Positions 34,511-42,540 of a stretch of 64,000 nt of DNA are shown here, in pieces. Position 1 is the stretch's first letter; each line of letters starts with the position of its first letter. The DNA is from Novosphingobium taihuense (GTDB lineage Bacteria > Pseudomonadota > Alphaproteobacteria > Sphingomonadales > Sphingomonadaceae). The stretch is taken from positions 1-64,000 of the forward strand of contig NZ_VLKJ01000002.1 of the NCBI RefSeq assembly GCF_007830315.1, given 5' to 3'. The notes beneath the pieces were generated by a model, which was given only the letters and a program-made list of their open reading frames with translations, was not told the DNA's origin and ran no database searches. The translations under genes and the position numbers were made by a program.

Positions 34511-36037
34511 TCAGCCACGCAGTTCGGTCTTGAGTACCTTGCCCGCCGCATTGCGCGGCAGGTCCTCGACCAGCACGAAGCTGCGCGGCACCTTGTAGTT
34601 CGCCATGTTCTCGCGCGACCACGCGGTCAGCTCTGCTTCGGTCGCAGCCGCGCCGGGGCGCAGCACCACGTAGGCGCGGCCCACTTCGCCAAGCCGTTCG
34701 TCCGGCACGCCGACGACCGCCGCCATGCCGATCGCGGGGTGCTCGGCGAGCAGCTTCTCGACTTCCGCCGGATAGACATTGAAACCGCCCGAGATGTAGA
34801 GATCCTTCATCCGGTCGGTGATGCGCACATAGCCGCGCTCGTCCATCGTGCCGACATCGCCGGTATGGAGCCAGCCCTCGGCATCGATGGCCTCGGCAGT
34901 GGCTTGTGGGTTGTCGAGATAGCCGAGCATCACGCCTTGCCCCCGCACCTGCACCTCGCCGGTCTCTCCGCGCAGCACCTCGTTCCCGTCGGCATCGGCA
35001 ATGCGCACCTCGTTGCCGGGGAAGGCCTTGCCGCAGGTGCGTGCGATGGTTTGAGCATCGTCACCCGGCACGCAAGTGGTGATATTGACGCACTCGGTCA
35101 TGCCATAGGCGGTGATCAGGTCCACCATGCCAAGGTCGTTGCGGATGCGCTCGACCAGCGCTGGCGGCACGCTGGCCGCTCCGGTCGTCCCACCGCGCAA
35201 GGATGAGCAATCCCACTGCCGCTTGTCGAGTTCGGCCAGCAGCATCTGGAAGATCGTCGGCGGCCCCGGCATGAACGTGATCCGCTCACGCTCGATCAGG
35301 TCGATGGCCTGCGCCACGTCGAACTGCGGCATCGGAACGGCCACTGCACCCGCAAGAATGCAGGCCACCCAGCCCACCTTCATCCCGAAGGAATGGAAGA
35401 ACGGATTGGCGATCAGGTAGCGGTCACCCTTGCGCAGGCCCGTATTCCGGCACCAGATCGCCGCCTGCGGCAGCACGCGGCCATAGGTCATCAGCACGCC
35501 CTTGGGGCTACCGGTCGTGCCGCTGGTAAAGAGGATGTCCGAAACCGTATCGGCATCGATGCCCGCCAAAGCGGCATCGACGGCCGGATCGTCGGCACCA
35601 TTCCCACCCTGCGCCAGATCGCTTTCCGACAGGAGCGTCACTTCGAGCGCAGGCAGATCCTCGTCCGCGATCAGCGCGCGGTAATCGATGCCGAGGAAGC
35701 CCTCGACCGTGAACAACAGCTTCGCATTAGTGCGGCGCAGGATGTCCCCTGCCTCGCGCCCTTTCAAACGGGTGTTGAGCGTGACCACCGCCCCGCCGCA
35801 GGTCATCACCGCAATCGCGGCAACAATCCACTCGCGCGAATTGGGTGCCCAGATCGCCACCCGATCCTCTGCCCCAACGCCACGTGCCAGCAAGGCAGAA
35901 GCCGCCGCTCGGCTCCGCTGCCAAAGTTCGGCAAAAGTCCAGACCTCTCCATTCTCCAGCACCGCCGGAGCATCGGGCCAGGTCTGCGCCGCTGCCTGCG
36001 CAGCGTGGGGTATCGTCAGCGGAAGCGGATCGAGCAC
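34511..36037 (-). CDS. fadD3: Acyl-CoA synthetase, FadD3-like (HIP-CoA ligase)
   Basis: 508 residues. ILFTSGTTGSPKGVL, NPFFHSFGMKVG, TAYGMTECVN, GWLHTGDVG, ITDRMKDLYISGGFNVYPAEVE and the catalytic lysine in LPRNAAGKVLK identify an ANL acyl-CoA ligase. The segments DVSDILFTSG-like SDILFTSGTTG, the PFFH(S/N)FGMKVG context and the VGRAYVVLRPG end strongly recall mycobacterial FadD3. FadD3 activates the steroid-derived propionate HIP (rings C and D plus side chain) with ATP and CoA, committing it to this pathway. Neighbour genes for every later step support this. Confidence 0.8.
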   Translation of the reverse strand: MLDPLPLTIPHAAQAAAQTWPDAPAVLENGEVWTFAELWQRSRAAASALLARGVGAEDRVAIWAPNSREWIVAAIAVMTCGGAVVTLNTRLKGREAGDILRRTNAKLLFTVEGFLGIDYRALIADEDLPALEVTLLSESDLAQGGNGADDPAVDAALAGIDADTVSDILFTSGTTGSPKGVLMTYGRVLPQAAIWCRNTGLRKGDRYLIANPFFHSFGMKVGWVACILAGAVAVPMPQFDVAQAIDLIERERITFMPGPPTIFQMLLAELDKRQWDCSSLRGGTTGAASVPPALVERIRNDLGMVDLITAYGMTECVNITTCVPGDDAQTIARTCGKAFPGNEVRIADADGNEVLRGETGEVQVRGQGVMLGYLDNPQATAEAIDAEGWLHTGDVGTMDERGYVRITDRMKDLYISGGFNVYPAEVEKLLAEHPAIGMAAVVGVPDERLGEVGRAYVVLRPGAAATEAELTAWSRENMANYKVPRSFVLVEDLPRNAAGKVLKTELRG

Positions 36038-36043
36038 GACGGG

Positions 36044-37246
36044 TCAGGCCACTTCGAACAGGCCGGCAGCACCCATGCCGCCCGCCACGCACATCGATAC
36101 AACCACGTATTTCACGCCCCGGCGCTTTCCCTCGATCAGGGCATGGCCGACCAGCCGCGATCCGGTCATGCCGAAGGGATGCCCGATGGCAATGCCGCCG
36201 CCATTGACGTTGAGCTTTTCCGGATCGATCCCAAGCTTCTGCTGACAATAGACCGCCTGCGAAGCGAAGGCCTCGTTGATCTCGAACAGGCCGATATCCT
36301 CGATCTTCAGGCCCGCACGGTTGAGCAGCTTGGGGATTGCGAAGACCGGGCCGATGCCCATTTCCTCCGCCCCGCAGCCTGCCACCTGGAAACCGCGATA
36401 GATGCCCAGCACCGGACGACCCTCGGCCTTTGCGGTATCGAGGTCCATCAGCACCTGCGCCGAAGCGCCATCAGACAACTGGCTGGCGTTGCCTGCCGTC
36501 ACATGCTTGCCTTCAGCGATTACCTGTCCGTTCTTGAACACCGGCTTGAGGCCCGCCAGCGCCTCGTAGGTCGTGCCTGCGCGCACGCCCTCATCCTTGG
36601 CGAGCATAACCTCTTCCTTGCCGGTCTCGTTGCCTTCCTTGTCGAACAAGGCCTTGGTCACGGTGATCGGCACGATCTCGTCGTCGAACTTGCCCGCTGC
36701 CTGCGCAGCAGATGCGCGCTGTTGTGAAAGAGCCGCGAACCGGTCCTGCTCCTCGCGCGTCACGCCATAGCGTTCGGCCACGATCTCGGCCGTCTCGATC
36801 ATCGCCATGTAAGCATACGGGTCTGCCGCCTTGATGAATTCTGAACGGTTGCGAAAGGTGGGCGCGCGCTTGTTCAACGTCAGCGAAATGCTTTCCATGC
36901 CGCCCGCCACGGCCACGTCGATCTCGTTGCACATGATTCCGCGCGCAGCCAGCGCGATGGCGTTGAGGCCGGAAGAACACTTGCGATCGAGCGTGAAACC
37001 GCCGGTCGTATCGGGCAGGACCGATCCGTGCACGGTCAGCCGCCCAAGGTTGTAGCTCTGCGTGTTCCAGTGGTTGCCGACGCCGAGGTAGACATCATCC
37101 ACCCGCGCAGGATCGATCCCGGCCCGTGCGATGGCAGCATTGACCACGTGGGACGACAGGACCGGAGCTTCGGTGTCGTTGAAGGCTCCGCGATAGGCCT
37201 TGCCCACGCCGGTGCGGGCGGTCGAAACGATGGCGGCTTCACGCAT
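36044..37246 (-). CDS. Acetyl-CoA C-acyltransferase (thiolase), FadA5-like
   Basis: 400 residues. Catalytic Cys in [11 protein letters not shown] (near 89), NEAFASQ, His in [14 protein letters not shown] and the second Cys in [10 protein letters not shown]. Complete active site, so likely active in beta-oxidation of a steroid acyl-CoA. It differs clearly from the second thiolase at 42541-43692; this one might act in side-chain or late ring-fragment thiolysis. Starts 12 bases from the KSI gene's stop on the same strand. Confidence 0.85.
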   Translation of the reverse strand: MREAAIVSTARTGVGKAYRGAFNDTEAPVLSSHVVNAAIARAGIDPARVDDVYLGVGNHWNTQSYNLGRLTVHGSVLPDTTGGFTLDRKCSSGLNAIALAARGIMCNEIDVAVAGGMESISLTLNKRAPTFRNRSEFIKAADPYAYMAMIETAEIVAERYGVTREEQDRFAALSQQRASAAQAAGKFDDEIVPITVTKALFDKEGNETGKEEVMLAKDEGVRAGTTYEALAGLKPVFKNGQVIAEGKHVTAGNASQLSDGASAQVLMDLDTAKAEGRPVLGIYRGFQVAGCGAEEMGIGPVFAIPKLLNRAGLKIEDIGLFEINEAFASQAVYCQQKLGIDPEKLNVNGGGIAIGHPFGMTGSRLVGHALIEGKRRGVKYVVVSMCVAGGMGAAGLFEVA

Positions 37247-37258
37247 GTTTGCGTCCTC

Positions 37259-37636
37259 TCAGGAAAATCCGTGCATGTTGGTCGGCCCGAAATAGGCCCG
37301 CATTTCGACGACCTTGCCGTCGTCGTTGAACTTGAACGTATCGATCACGTCGACATGCATGTCCTTGCCGCCAAGGTTCAGCAGGACCGAGAACGCGAAG
37401 GCGGCATAGGGCCCGCAGACGCGGATCGGCCCTTCGAGCCGCAGCTTCGCGCCCGTCTGCATCGAGGCGATGTAGAATTCGAGGATCGCGGCCTGCCCCA
37501 CCTTGGGCTCGGTCCCGACCGGGTCTTCCACGCTCGCGTCGTCGGAAAAAAGCGCGGCCACCCGCTCCGGAGAACCGGCATCGAAGGCCGCGACATATTC
37601 GTGGACGGCGGCTTCCATGGTCTTGGCATCGGTCAT
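37259..37636 (-). CDS. ksi: Steroid delta-5-3-ketoisomerase
   Basis: 125 residues, exactly the length of the Comamonas testosteroni enzyme. In that numbering the catalytic residues fall at the same positions: Tyr14 (VHEY), Asp38 (VEDPVG) and Asp99 (DVIDTF). Further matches: YVAAFDAG, FYIASM, AAFAFSV. The small cytosolic SnoaL/NTF2-fold dimer moves the delta-5 double bond of 3-oxo-5-ene steroids to delta-4. It gives strong independent evidence that this operon handles steroids. Catalytic residues placed by counting, not by alignment software. Confidence 0.88.
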   Translation of the reverse strand: MTDAKTMEAAVHEYVAAFDAGSPERVAALFSDDASVEDPVGTEPKVGQAAILEFYIASMQTGAKLRLEGPIRVCGPYAAFAFSVLLNLGGKDMHVDVIDTFKFNDDGKVVEMRAYFGPTNMHGFS

Positions 37637-37641
37637 CGCAC

Positions 37642-38100
37642 TTACTCCGGAAAATAGCGGCTGATGGTATCGAGCACGCAGGCGGGCTTGTCCTGCCCCT
37701 CGATCTCGACGGTGACGCGCACGACCGACTGGATCGCGCCTTTCACTTCCGAGACCGAGACGATCTCACCCACACCGCGAATGCGGCTGCCGACCTTGAC
37801 CGGCGAAAGGAAGCGCAGGCGGTCCGCGCCCACGTTCACCGCATGAGCAAAGCCGCGCACTTCGATCAGTTGGGGCAGGAAGTAGTTGACCAGGCTCATC
37901 GTCAGGTAACCGTGCGCGATGGCCCCCCCGAATGGCCCATCCTTCGCGCGCTCGACATCAACGTGGATCCACTGGTGATCGCCGGTCACATCGGCAAAGC
38001 CGTTGACCCGGTCCTGATCAATCGGCAACCACTCGGTCGGCGGCAGCTGCGTGCCTTCCCTGCCCAGCAGATCAGCCGGTTTCTCGAATACCACCGCCAC
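37642..38100 (-). CDS. MaoC-like (R)-enoyl-CoA hydratase
   Basis: 152 residues, single hot-dog domain. The hydratase 2 motif FADVTGDHQWIHVD, with catalytic Asp and His, is followed by FGGAIAHGYLTMSLV. It adds water to 2-enoyl-CoA thioesters, giving (R)-3-hydroxyacyl-CoA. In the operon it could serve the side-chain or the ring-derived diacid. Spacing to ipdF is 2 bases. Confidence 0.82.
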   Translation of the reverse strand: MAVVFEKPADLLGREGTQLPPTEWLPIDQDRVNGFADVTGDHQWIHVDVERAKDGPFGGAIAHGYLTMSLVNYFLPQLIEVRGFAHAVNVGADRLRFLSPVKVGSRIRGVGEIVSVSEVKGAIQSVVRVTVEIEGQDKPACVLDTISRYFPE

Positions 38101-38102
38101 GA

Positions 38103-38888
38103 TCAGGCCCTCTGGCTTGAGACCGGGACGATCTCGCCGGTCATGTAGGAGGACAGGTCAGAGGCAAGGAACAGCATGACGTTGGCCACTTCCCACACCT
38201 CGGCGGGCCGCCCATAGGCCTCGGTCTTGACCAGCTCTGCAAGGCGCTCCTCGGTCGTCACCTTGGCAAGGAACGGATGCATGGCAAGGCTCGGCGCCAC
38301 CGCATTGATGCGCACGCCATGATCCGCTGCCTCAAGCGCCGCACACCGGGTAAAGGCCATCACGCCAGCCTTCGCCGCCGCATAATGGGCCTGCCCCTTC
38401 TGCGCGCGCCAGCCCAGCACCGAGGCGTTGTTGACCATCACGCCCTTCTTCGCCGCATACATCGAAGGCAGGAACGCTCGCGTCATCCGGAACAGACTGG
38501 TCAGCGTCACGTCGAGAACGCGGCTCCACTGCTCGTCGGTCATGTCGATCACGTCGACTTCGCCGCCAAGACCGGCATTGTTGATCAGCACATCGACCGA
38601 GCCAAGTGCGGCCAGCGAGGCATCGCGAAGGCCCTGCACCGCTTCTTCGCTGGTCACGTCGCAGACGAATGTGGCCGGACGCTCGCAGCCGACTTCGGCG
38701 GCGATGCGGTCTGCCGCCTCGCCCAGACGACGCTCGTGGAAATCGCTGATGAGGACGCGCGCGCCCTCTTCGGAGGCACGTTTGGCGACCGCGAAGCCGA
38801 TGCCGGTGCCGGCAGCGGCAGTCACGACCACCGTCTTGCCCTTCAGCATGCCTAGTGGCGTCGGATAAGGAGGAACGGGAACGCTCAT
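38103..38888 (-). CDS. ipdF: IpdF-like SDR (5-hydroxy-HIP-CoA dehydrogenase/reductase)
   Basis: 261 residues. Distinctive cofactor motif VVVTAAAGTGIGFAVAKRA (TAAAGTGIG rather than TGxxxGIG), followed by ISDFHERRLGEAADRIA, NNAGLGGEVDVIDMTD, VNNASVLGWRAQ and HYAAAKAGVMAFTR. This combination matches mycobacterial IpdF as I recall it. IpdF interconverts the 5-hydroxy and 5-oxo groups of the HIP-CoA series during C-ring degradation. Gene lies between a MaoC and the fadE30-like gene, as part of the compact operon. Confidence 0.82.
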   Translation of the reverse strand: MSVPVPPYPTPLGMLKGKTVVVTAAAGTGIGFAVAKRASEEGARVLISDFHERRLGEAADRIAAEVGCERPATFVCDVTSEEAVQGLRDASLAALGSVDVLINNAGLGGEVDVIDMTDEQWSRVLDVTLTSLFRMTRAFLPSMYAAKKGVMVNNASVLGWRAQKGQAHYAAAKAGVMAFTRCAALEAADHGVRINAVAPSLAMHPFLAKVTTEERLAELVKTEAYGRPAEVWEVANVMLFLASDLSSYMTGEIVPVSSQRA

Positions 38889-38910
38889 GCTTGGCCTCTC
38901 GGTTCAAGTC

Positions 38911-38945
38911 TGGTCATTGCGAGCCACGAGGCTCGCGAGGAAGTC
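38911..38945. repeat. Palindromic repeat overlapping the fadE30 3' end
   Basis: GCGAGCC-ACGA-GGCTCGC (38919-38936) is a 7-bp stem, set in GTCATTGCGAGCC...GAAGTCCC, the same repeat family as at 6822. The fadE30 stop codon (38914-38916) and last codons lie inside it. Confidence 0.55.
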
Positions 38946-40092
38946 CCAGGCCGCGCTCGGCGATCAGGTTGCGCTGGATCTGGTTGGTGCCGCCGTAGAT
39001 CGTGTCGGCACGGGCATAGAGAAACAGGTTGGGCAGTTGCGGCCACCCGTAGTGCGCGCTGGCCGAGACTTCCCCGGCCTGCCCCAGCACCTCCATGCCC
39101 AGCTCACCCAGATCGCGCCGCCACGTTGCCCACTGGATCTTGTAGGTCAGCGCAGCGCCGTCGATGGCGGCAAGATCGGTGCCCGAAAGCATCCGCAGCG
39201 CGCCATAGCGCATCAGGCGAAGGCCGATTTCCGCCCGCGCGATCTTCTGCCGCAGCACCGGATCGGAAGACTTGCCGTTGGCCTTGGCCGCATCGATCAC
39301 GGCGTCCAGCTCGTTCCTGAACTGCATCTGCTGGCCCAGCGTGGAGACCCCGCGCTCGAACGCCAGCAGCGCCATCGCCACTTTCCACCCCTCGCCCTGC
39401 GCCCCCAGCATGGCATCGGCCGCACAGCGCGCGTCGGTGAGGAAGGTCTCGTTGAACTCAGCCTCCCCGTTGATCTGGCGGATCGGGCGCACCTCGATGC
39501 CCGGCTGGTCCATGTCCATCAGCAGGAACGAAAGCCCCTTCGGCCCCGCCGAACCCTCCTCGCTGCGCGCGACGACGAAGATCATGTCCGAATAGTGCGC
39601 AAGGCTGGTCCAGACCTTCTGGCCATTGACCACCCACTGCCCATCCTCCAGACGCGCCTTGGTCTTCACGTTGGCAAGGTCGGAACCGGCATTCGGCTCG
39701 GAATAGCCTTGGCACCAGATTTGCCGCCCCGCCGCGATCTCGGGCAGGTAGCGCGCCTTCTGCTCGTCTGATCCGAAAGCAAGGATCGTCGGCCCAGCCA
39801 GTTCCACACCGATGTGATTGATGCGGTTGGGAGCGCCCGCACGCGCATATTCCTCGGCAAAAATCACCTGCTGCGCGATGGTGGCATCGCGGCCACCCCA
39901 TTCGCGCGGCCAGCCAATGCAACCCCAGCCCGCCTCGCCCAGCCGCTGCTCCCATTCCTTGCGACGCGGGATGGCGTCGCACAGGTTCGGAATGCCGCGA
40001 ATGTCGGCAAACTCCCCTGTCATTTCCGCCTGCAGCCATTCCGCGCACTCGGCGCGGAAAGCTTCATCAGCCGGGGAAAAGCCGAGCTTCAT
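38914..40092 (-). CDS. fadE30: Acyl-CoA dehydrogenase, FadE30-like
   Basis: 392 residues. Flavin/substrate motifs: LWCQGYSEPN-type WCQGYSEPNAGSDLANV, WVVNGQKVWTSLAHYSDM, FERGVSTLGQQMQF and the C-terminal RADTIYGGTNQIQRN. These are the signatures of FadE30, which desaturates HIP-CoA (or 5-OH-HIP-CoA) with FAD. The usual MCAD-type Glu (YEGT) is Gly here, so the base lies elsewhere, as in other members. C-terminal REPRGSQ and the stop codon are encoded by a palindromic repeat. Overlaps the next gene by four bases. Confidence 0.8.
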   Translation of the reverse strand: MKLGFSPADEAFRAECAEWLQAEMTGEFADIRGIPNLCDAIPRRKEWEQRLGEAGWGCIGWPREWGGRDATIAQQVIFAEEYARAGAPNRINHIGVELAGPTILAFGSDEQKARYLPEIAAGRQIWCQGYSEPNAGSDLANVKTKARLEDGQWVVNGQKVWTSLAHYSDMIFVVARSEEGSAGPKGLSFLLMDMDQPGIEVRPIRQINGEAEFNETFLTDARCAADAMLGAQGEGWKVAMALLAFERGVSTLGQQMQFRNELDAVIDAAKANGKSSDPVLRQKIARAEIGLRLMRYGALRMLSGTDLAAIDGAALTYKIQWATWRRDLGELGMEVLGQAGEVSASAHYGWPQLPNLFLYARADTIYGGTNQIQRNLIAERGLGLPREPRGSQ

Positions 40093-41144
40093 GCAGCCGC
40101 GCCCAAAACTGCCGAGGCAACCTGCTCACGGTGCCACTGCCCATCGCCCAGCAGCGTCTGGATCGAACGTGCCCGCTTGAAGAACAGGTGCGCGTCATGC
40201 TCCCAGGTGAAGCCGATCCCGCCGTGAAGCTGGATCATGTTGCCCGCACACATGAAATAGGTGTCCGCGCAGAACGCCTTGGCCGAATGCAGCGCCACTT
40301 GCGCCTCGTCCGACCCTTCGTCCACCGCACAGGCCGCCCAGTAGACGGCAGAGCGCGCCTGCTCGATCTCGATCATCATATCGGCAAGGCGGTGCTTGTA
40401 GGCCTGGAACGAACCGATCTGCCGCCCGAACTGCACGCGCTCCTTCGAATACGCCACCGTGCGGTCAAGCGTCGCCTGCGCCCCGCCCAGCGCCTCGGCG
40501 GCAAGGCATATCCATCCGGCGGCAAGCGCGCCCGCAATCGCCGCATCGCCATCGGCCAGCCGCTCGCCCTGCGCGCCGTCGAGCGTCGCGGTGGCAAACG
40601 GACGCGTCTGGTCCATCGTGACATGGGCCTGCACGCTCACGCCCGCGCCCTTGAGGTCGACGATCCACGCCTCGCTGCCCGAATGCACCAGCAGAAGGTC
40701 AGCCGAAGCCCCATGCGGCAGGAACGGAAAGGTGCCCGAGATCCGGGCATCCATCACGCTGAGTTGCGGCGCCCATGCCACCGTCGCGATCAGTTCGCCC
40801 GCAGCCAGACGCGGCAGCCACTCGGCTTTCTGCGCTTCGGACCCACCGCGCGCGATGGCTTGCCCGATCATCACGTGGCCCAGCAACGGTAGCGCCGCCA
40901 CCTGTGCCCCTGCAGCCTCGGCCACCTGCGCCATCTCGACCATGCCCAGCCCGGCACCGCCATGCTCTTCAGGCAGGCCGATCCCGGCAAGGCCAAGCTC
41001 GGTGGCGAACGAAGTCCACAACTCGCGGTCGATACCGTCCGCCGCCATGGCCCGCCTCGTGCGCTCGCTCGTCGCGTTCTCGGCAAAGAAGCCGCGCACG
41101 GTATCGGCGATCATCGCCTGTTCGTCGGTGAAGGCAAATTCCAT
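40089..41144 (-). CDS. Acyl-CoA dehydrogenase, small-subunit type
   Basis: 351 residues. EEHGGAGLGMVEMAQVAEA, RTVAYSKERVQFGRQIGSFQAYKHRLADM and IQLHGGIGFTWEHDAHLFFKRA are typical C-terminal-domain ACAD motifs; the middle beta-domain is reduced and no catalytic Glu is at the usual position. It overlaps fadE30 by four bases. Such short/long gene pairs in steroid clusters encode alpha2beta2 dehydrogenases, so it may partner with fadE30 or with another chain. Specific FadE number not assigned. Confidence 0.82.
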   Translation of the reverse strand: MEFAFTDEQAMIADTVRGFFAENATSERTRRAMAADGIDRELWTSFATELGLAGIGLPEEHGGAGLGMVEMAQVAEAAGAQVAALPLLGHVMIGQAIARGGSEAQKAEWLPRLAAGELIATVAWAPQLSVMDARISGTFPFLPHGASADLLLVHSGSEAWIVDLKGAGVSVQAHVTMDQTRPFATATLDGAQGERLADGDAAIAGALAAGWICLAAEALGGAQATLDRTVAYSKERVQFGRQIGSFQAYKHRLADMMIEIEQARSAVYWAACAVDEGSDEAQVALHSAKAFCADTYFMCAGNMIQLHGGIGFTWEHDAHLFFKRARSIQTLLGDGQWHREQVASAVLGAAA

Positions 41145-41166
41145 TGTCTCTATCTCCGTCCGGCTC

Positions 41167-42072
41167 TCAGGCCGTGCCCCAGACCTTGCGCGGCGGAACG
41201 CGCGCCTCGATCAGCTTCGCCACCGCATCGCCCACTTCGGCGGGCTCCCAGCGCGCGCCCTTGTCCACCACCGGACCCTCGCGCCAGCCATCCTCGAGCA
41301 TGATCTTCCCGCCTTCGAGTTCGAAGACGCAGCCAGTCACATCGCGGCTCGCGCTGCTGCCCAGCCACACCACCGTCGGCGCGACATTGGCCGGGTCCAT
41401 CACGTCGAAGGCCTGGCCCTCTGTCGCCATCTTCTCGGCAAAGGCCTGCTCGGTCATCCGCGTGCGGGCCGAAGGGGCGAGCGCATTGGCGGTGATGCCA
41501 TAGCGGCCGAGCTCTGCTGCCTGCACCAGGGTCAGCGAGGCAATGCCGCCCTTCGCCGTCGAATAGGCCGCCTGCGCGATCGAGCCCTGAAGCCCCGCGC
41601 CGCTTGACGTGTTGATGATCCGCGCATCGGGATCGCGCCCGTCCTTCTGCTTGGCCCGCCAGTAGTTCACCGCATGGCGCGCAATGCAGAAGTGTCCCCG
41701 CAGATGGACGTGCATCGTCGCATCCCATTCCTCGAGCGTGGCCGAAACGAACATGCGGTCACGCACGATGCCCGCGTTGTTCACCACCACATGGAGATCG
41801 CCGAAAGCATCCAGAGCGGCCTGAACGATGCGGCCCGCTGCATCCCAATCGGTGATGTCCTCATAGTTGGCCACGGCCCTGCCGCCTGTCGCCACAATCT
41901 CGGCCACCACGCCATCGGCGGCGCTGGTATCACGGCCTTCGCCGCCCAGCGATGTGCCGATGTCATTTACCACCACGTTCGCACCCTCTGCGGCAAAGGC
42001 CAGCGCATAGGCCCGGCCCAGCCCGCGTGCGGCTCCGGTGATGATGACGGTGCGGTTCTCGCAAATGCCCAA
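41167..42072 (-). CDS. SDR of the 17-beta-HSD4/ChsB1 (3-hydroxyacyl-CoA dehydrogenase) type
   Basis: 301 residues from TTG 42072, which has GGGAGA seven bases upstream; the longer open frame upstream is the shadow of another gene. ENRTVIITGAARGLGRAYALAFAAEGANVVVNDIG is the N-terminal domain pattern of multifunctional enzyme type 2 and Hsd4A/ChsB1. Catalytic INTSSGAGLQG and AAYSTAKGGI; C-terminal extension ELEGGKIMLEDGWREG. It probably oxidises a 3-hydroxyacyl-CoA, for instance in side-chain or ring-fragment beta-oxidation. Confidence 0.8.
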   Translation of the reverse strand: MGICENRTVIITGAARGLGRAYALAFAAEGANVVVNDIGTSLGGEGRDTSAADGVVAEIVATGGRAVANYEDITDWDAAGRIVQAALDAFGDLHVVVNNAGIVRDRMFVSATLEEWDATMHVHLRGHFCIARHAVNYWRAKQKDGRDPDARIINTSSGAGLQGSIAQAAYSTAKGGIASLTLVQAAELGRYGITANALAPSARTRMTEQAFAEKMATEGQAFDVMDPANVAPTVVWLGSSASRDVTGCVFELEGGKIMLEDGWREGPVVDKGARWEPAEVGDAVAKLIEARVPPRKVWGTA

Positions 42073-42094
42073 GGCAATTCTCCCGTAAGGTTCT

Positions 42095-42535
42095 TCAGCC
42101 GACCGGCAGCAGCAGGTGCTGCGAAAGGTCGCCGATGTAATCGAGCATGGAATAGTCGCGCGTGGCGAAGCGCCAGGCTCCGTCCACGCATTCGAAGGTG
42201 TCGTGATAGCGGCCCGAGGCGATGGCCTGCAGCGGCAGCTCCGGCGCTTGCTGGAACACGGTATAGACCGAGCGACAGCTCGCCCATCCCGCCGCCTCGT
42301 CGATCTCCACGATCGGGTTGGTGATGACGTGCCGCGTGCGCGGCGTGCCGCAAGGGTGGATGCGCACGAACGCCCGCCACTGCTCCAGCATCGCCGCACT
42401 GCCTTCCACCACGCGTCCACCACCGAGAGTGACGCGCGCATGGCTGAACATCGCGGCGACCTCCTCGAGCCGGCCTGCATCCATCAGTTCCGCGTAGCGG
42501 TAGAGCAGGTTGGTGATGGCGGTGGCGGACCCCAT
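42095..42535 (-). CDS. SnoaL/NTF2-like protein, possible steroid dehydratase or isomerase-like
   Basis: 146 residues from ATG 42535. NTF2-like fold pattern: LLYRYAELMDAGRLEEVAAMF, then FVRIHPCGTPRTRHVITNPIVEID, and GRYHDTFECVDGAWRFATRD. Tyr, His and Asp/Arg residues of the SnoaL-like hydratase/isomerase pocket are present, including GTPRTRHVITNP, which resembles the BaiE/steroid-dehydratase-like branch. Function not assigned. It differs from the KSI at 37259, which carries that enzyme's triad. Located between fadA6 and an SDR. Confidence 0.75.
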   Translation of the reverse strand: MGSATAITNLLYRYAELMDAGRLEEVAAMFSHARVTLGGGRVVEGSAAMLEQWRAFVRIHPCGTPRTRHVITNPIVEIDEAAGWASCRSVYTVFQQAPELPLQAIASGRYHDTFECVDGAWRFATRDYSMLDYIGDLSQHLLLPVG

Positions 42536-42540
42536 GACGC

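Noticed and set aside
42073..42480. N-terminal extension of the SDR at 41167
   Set aside because: The extension of 136 codons is Arg/Ser-rich shadow of the SnoaL-like gene at 42095-42535; the real start is TTG 42072 with a ribosome-binding site.
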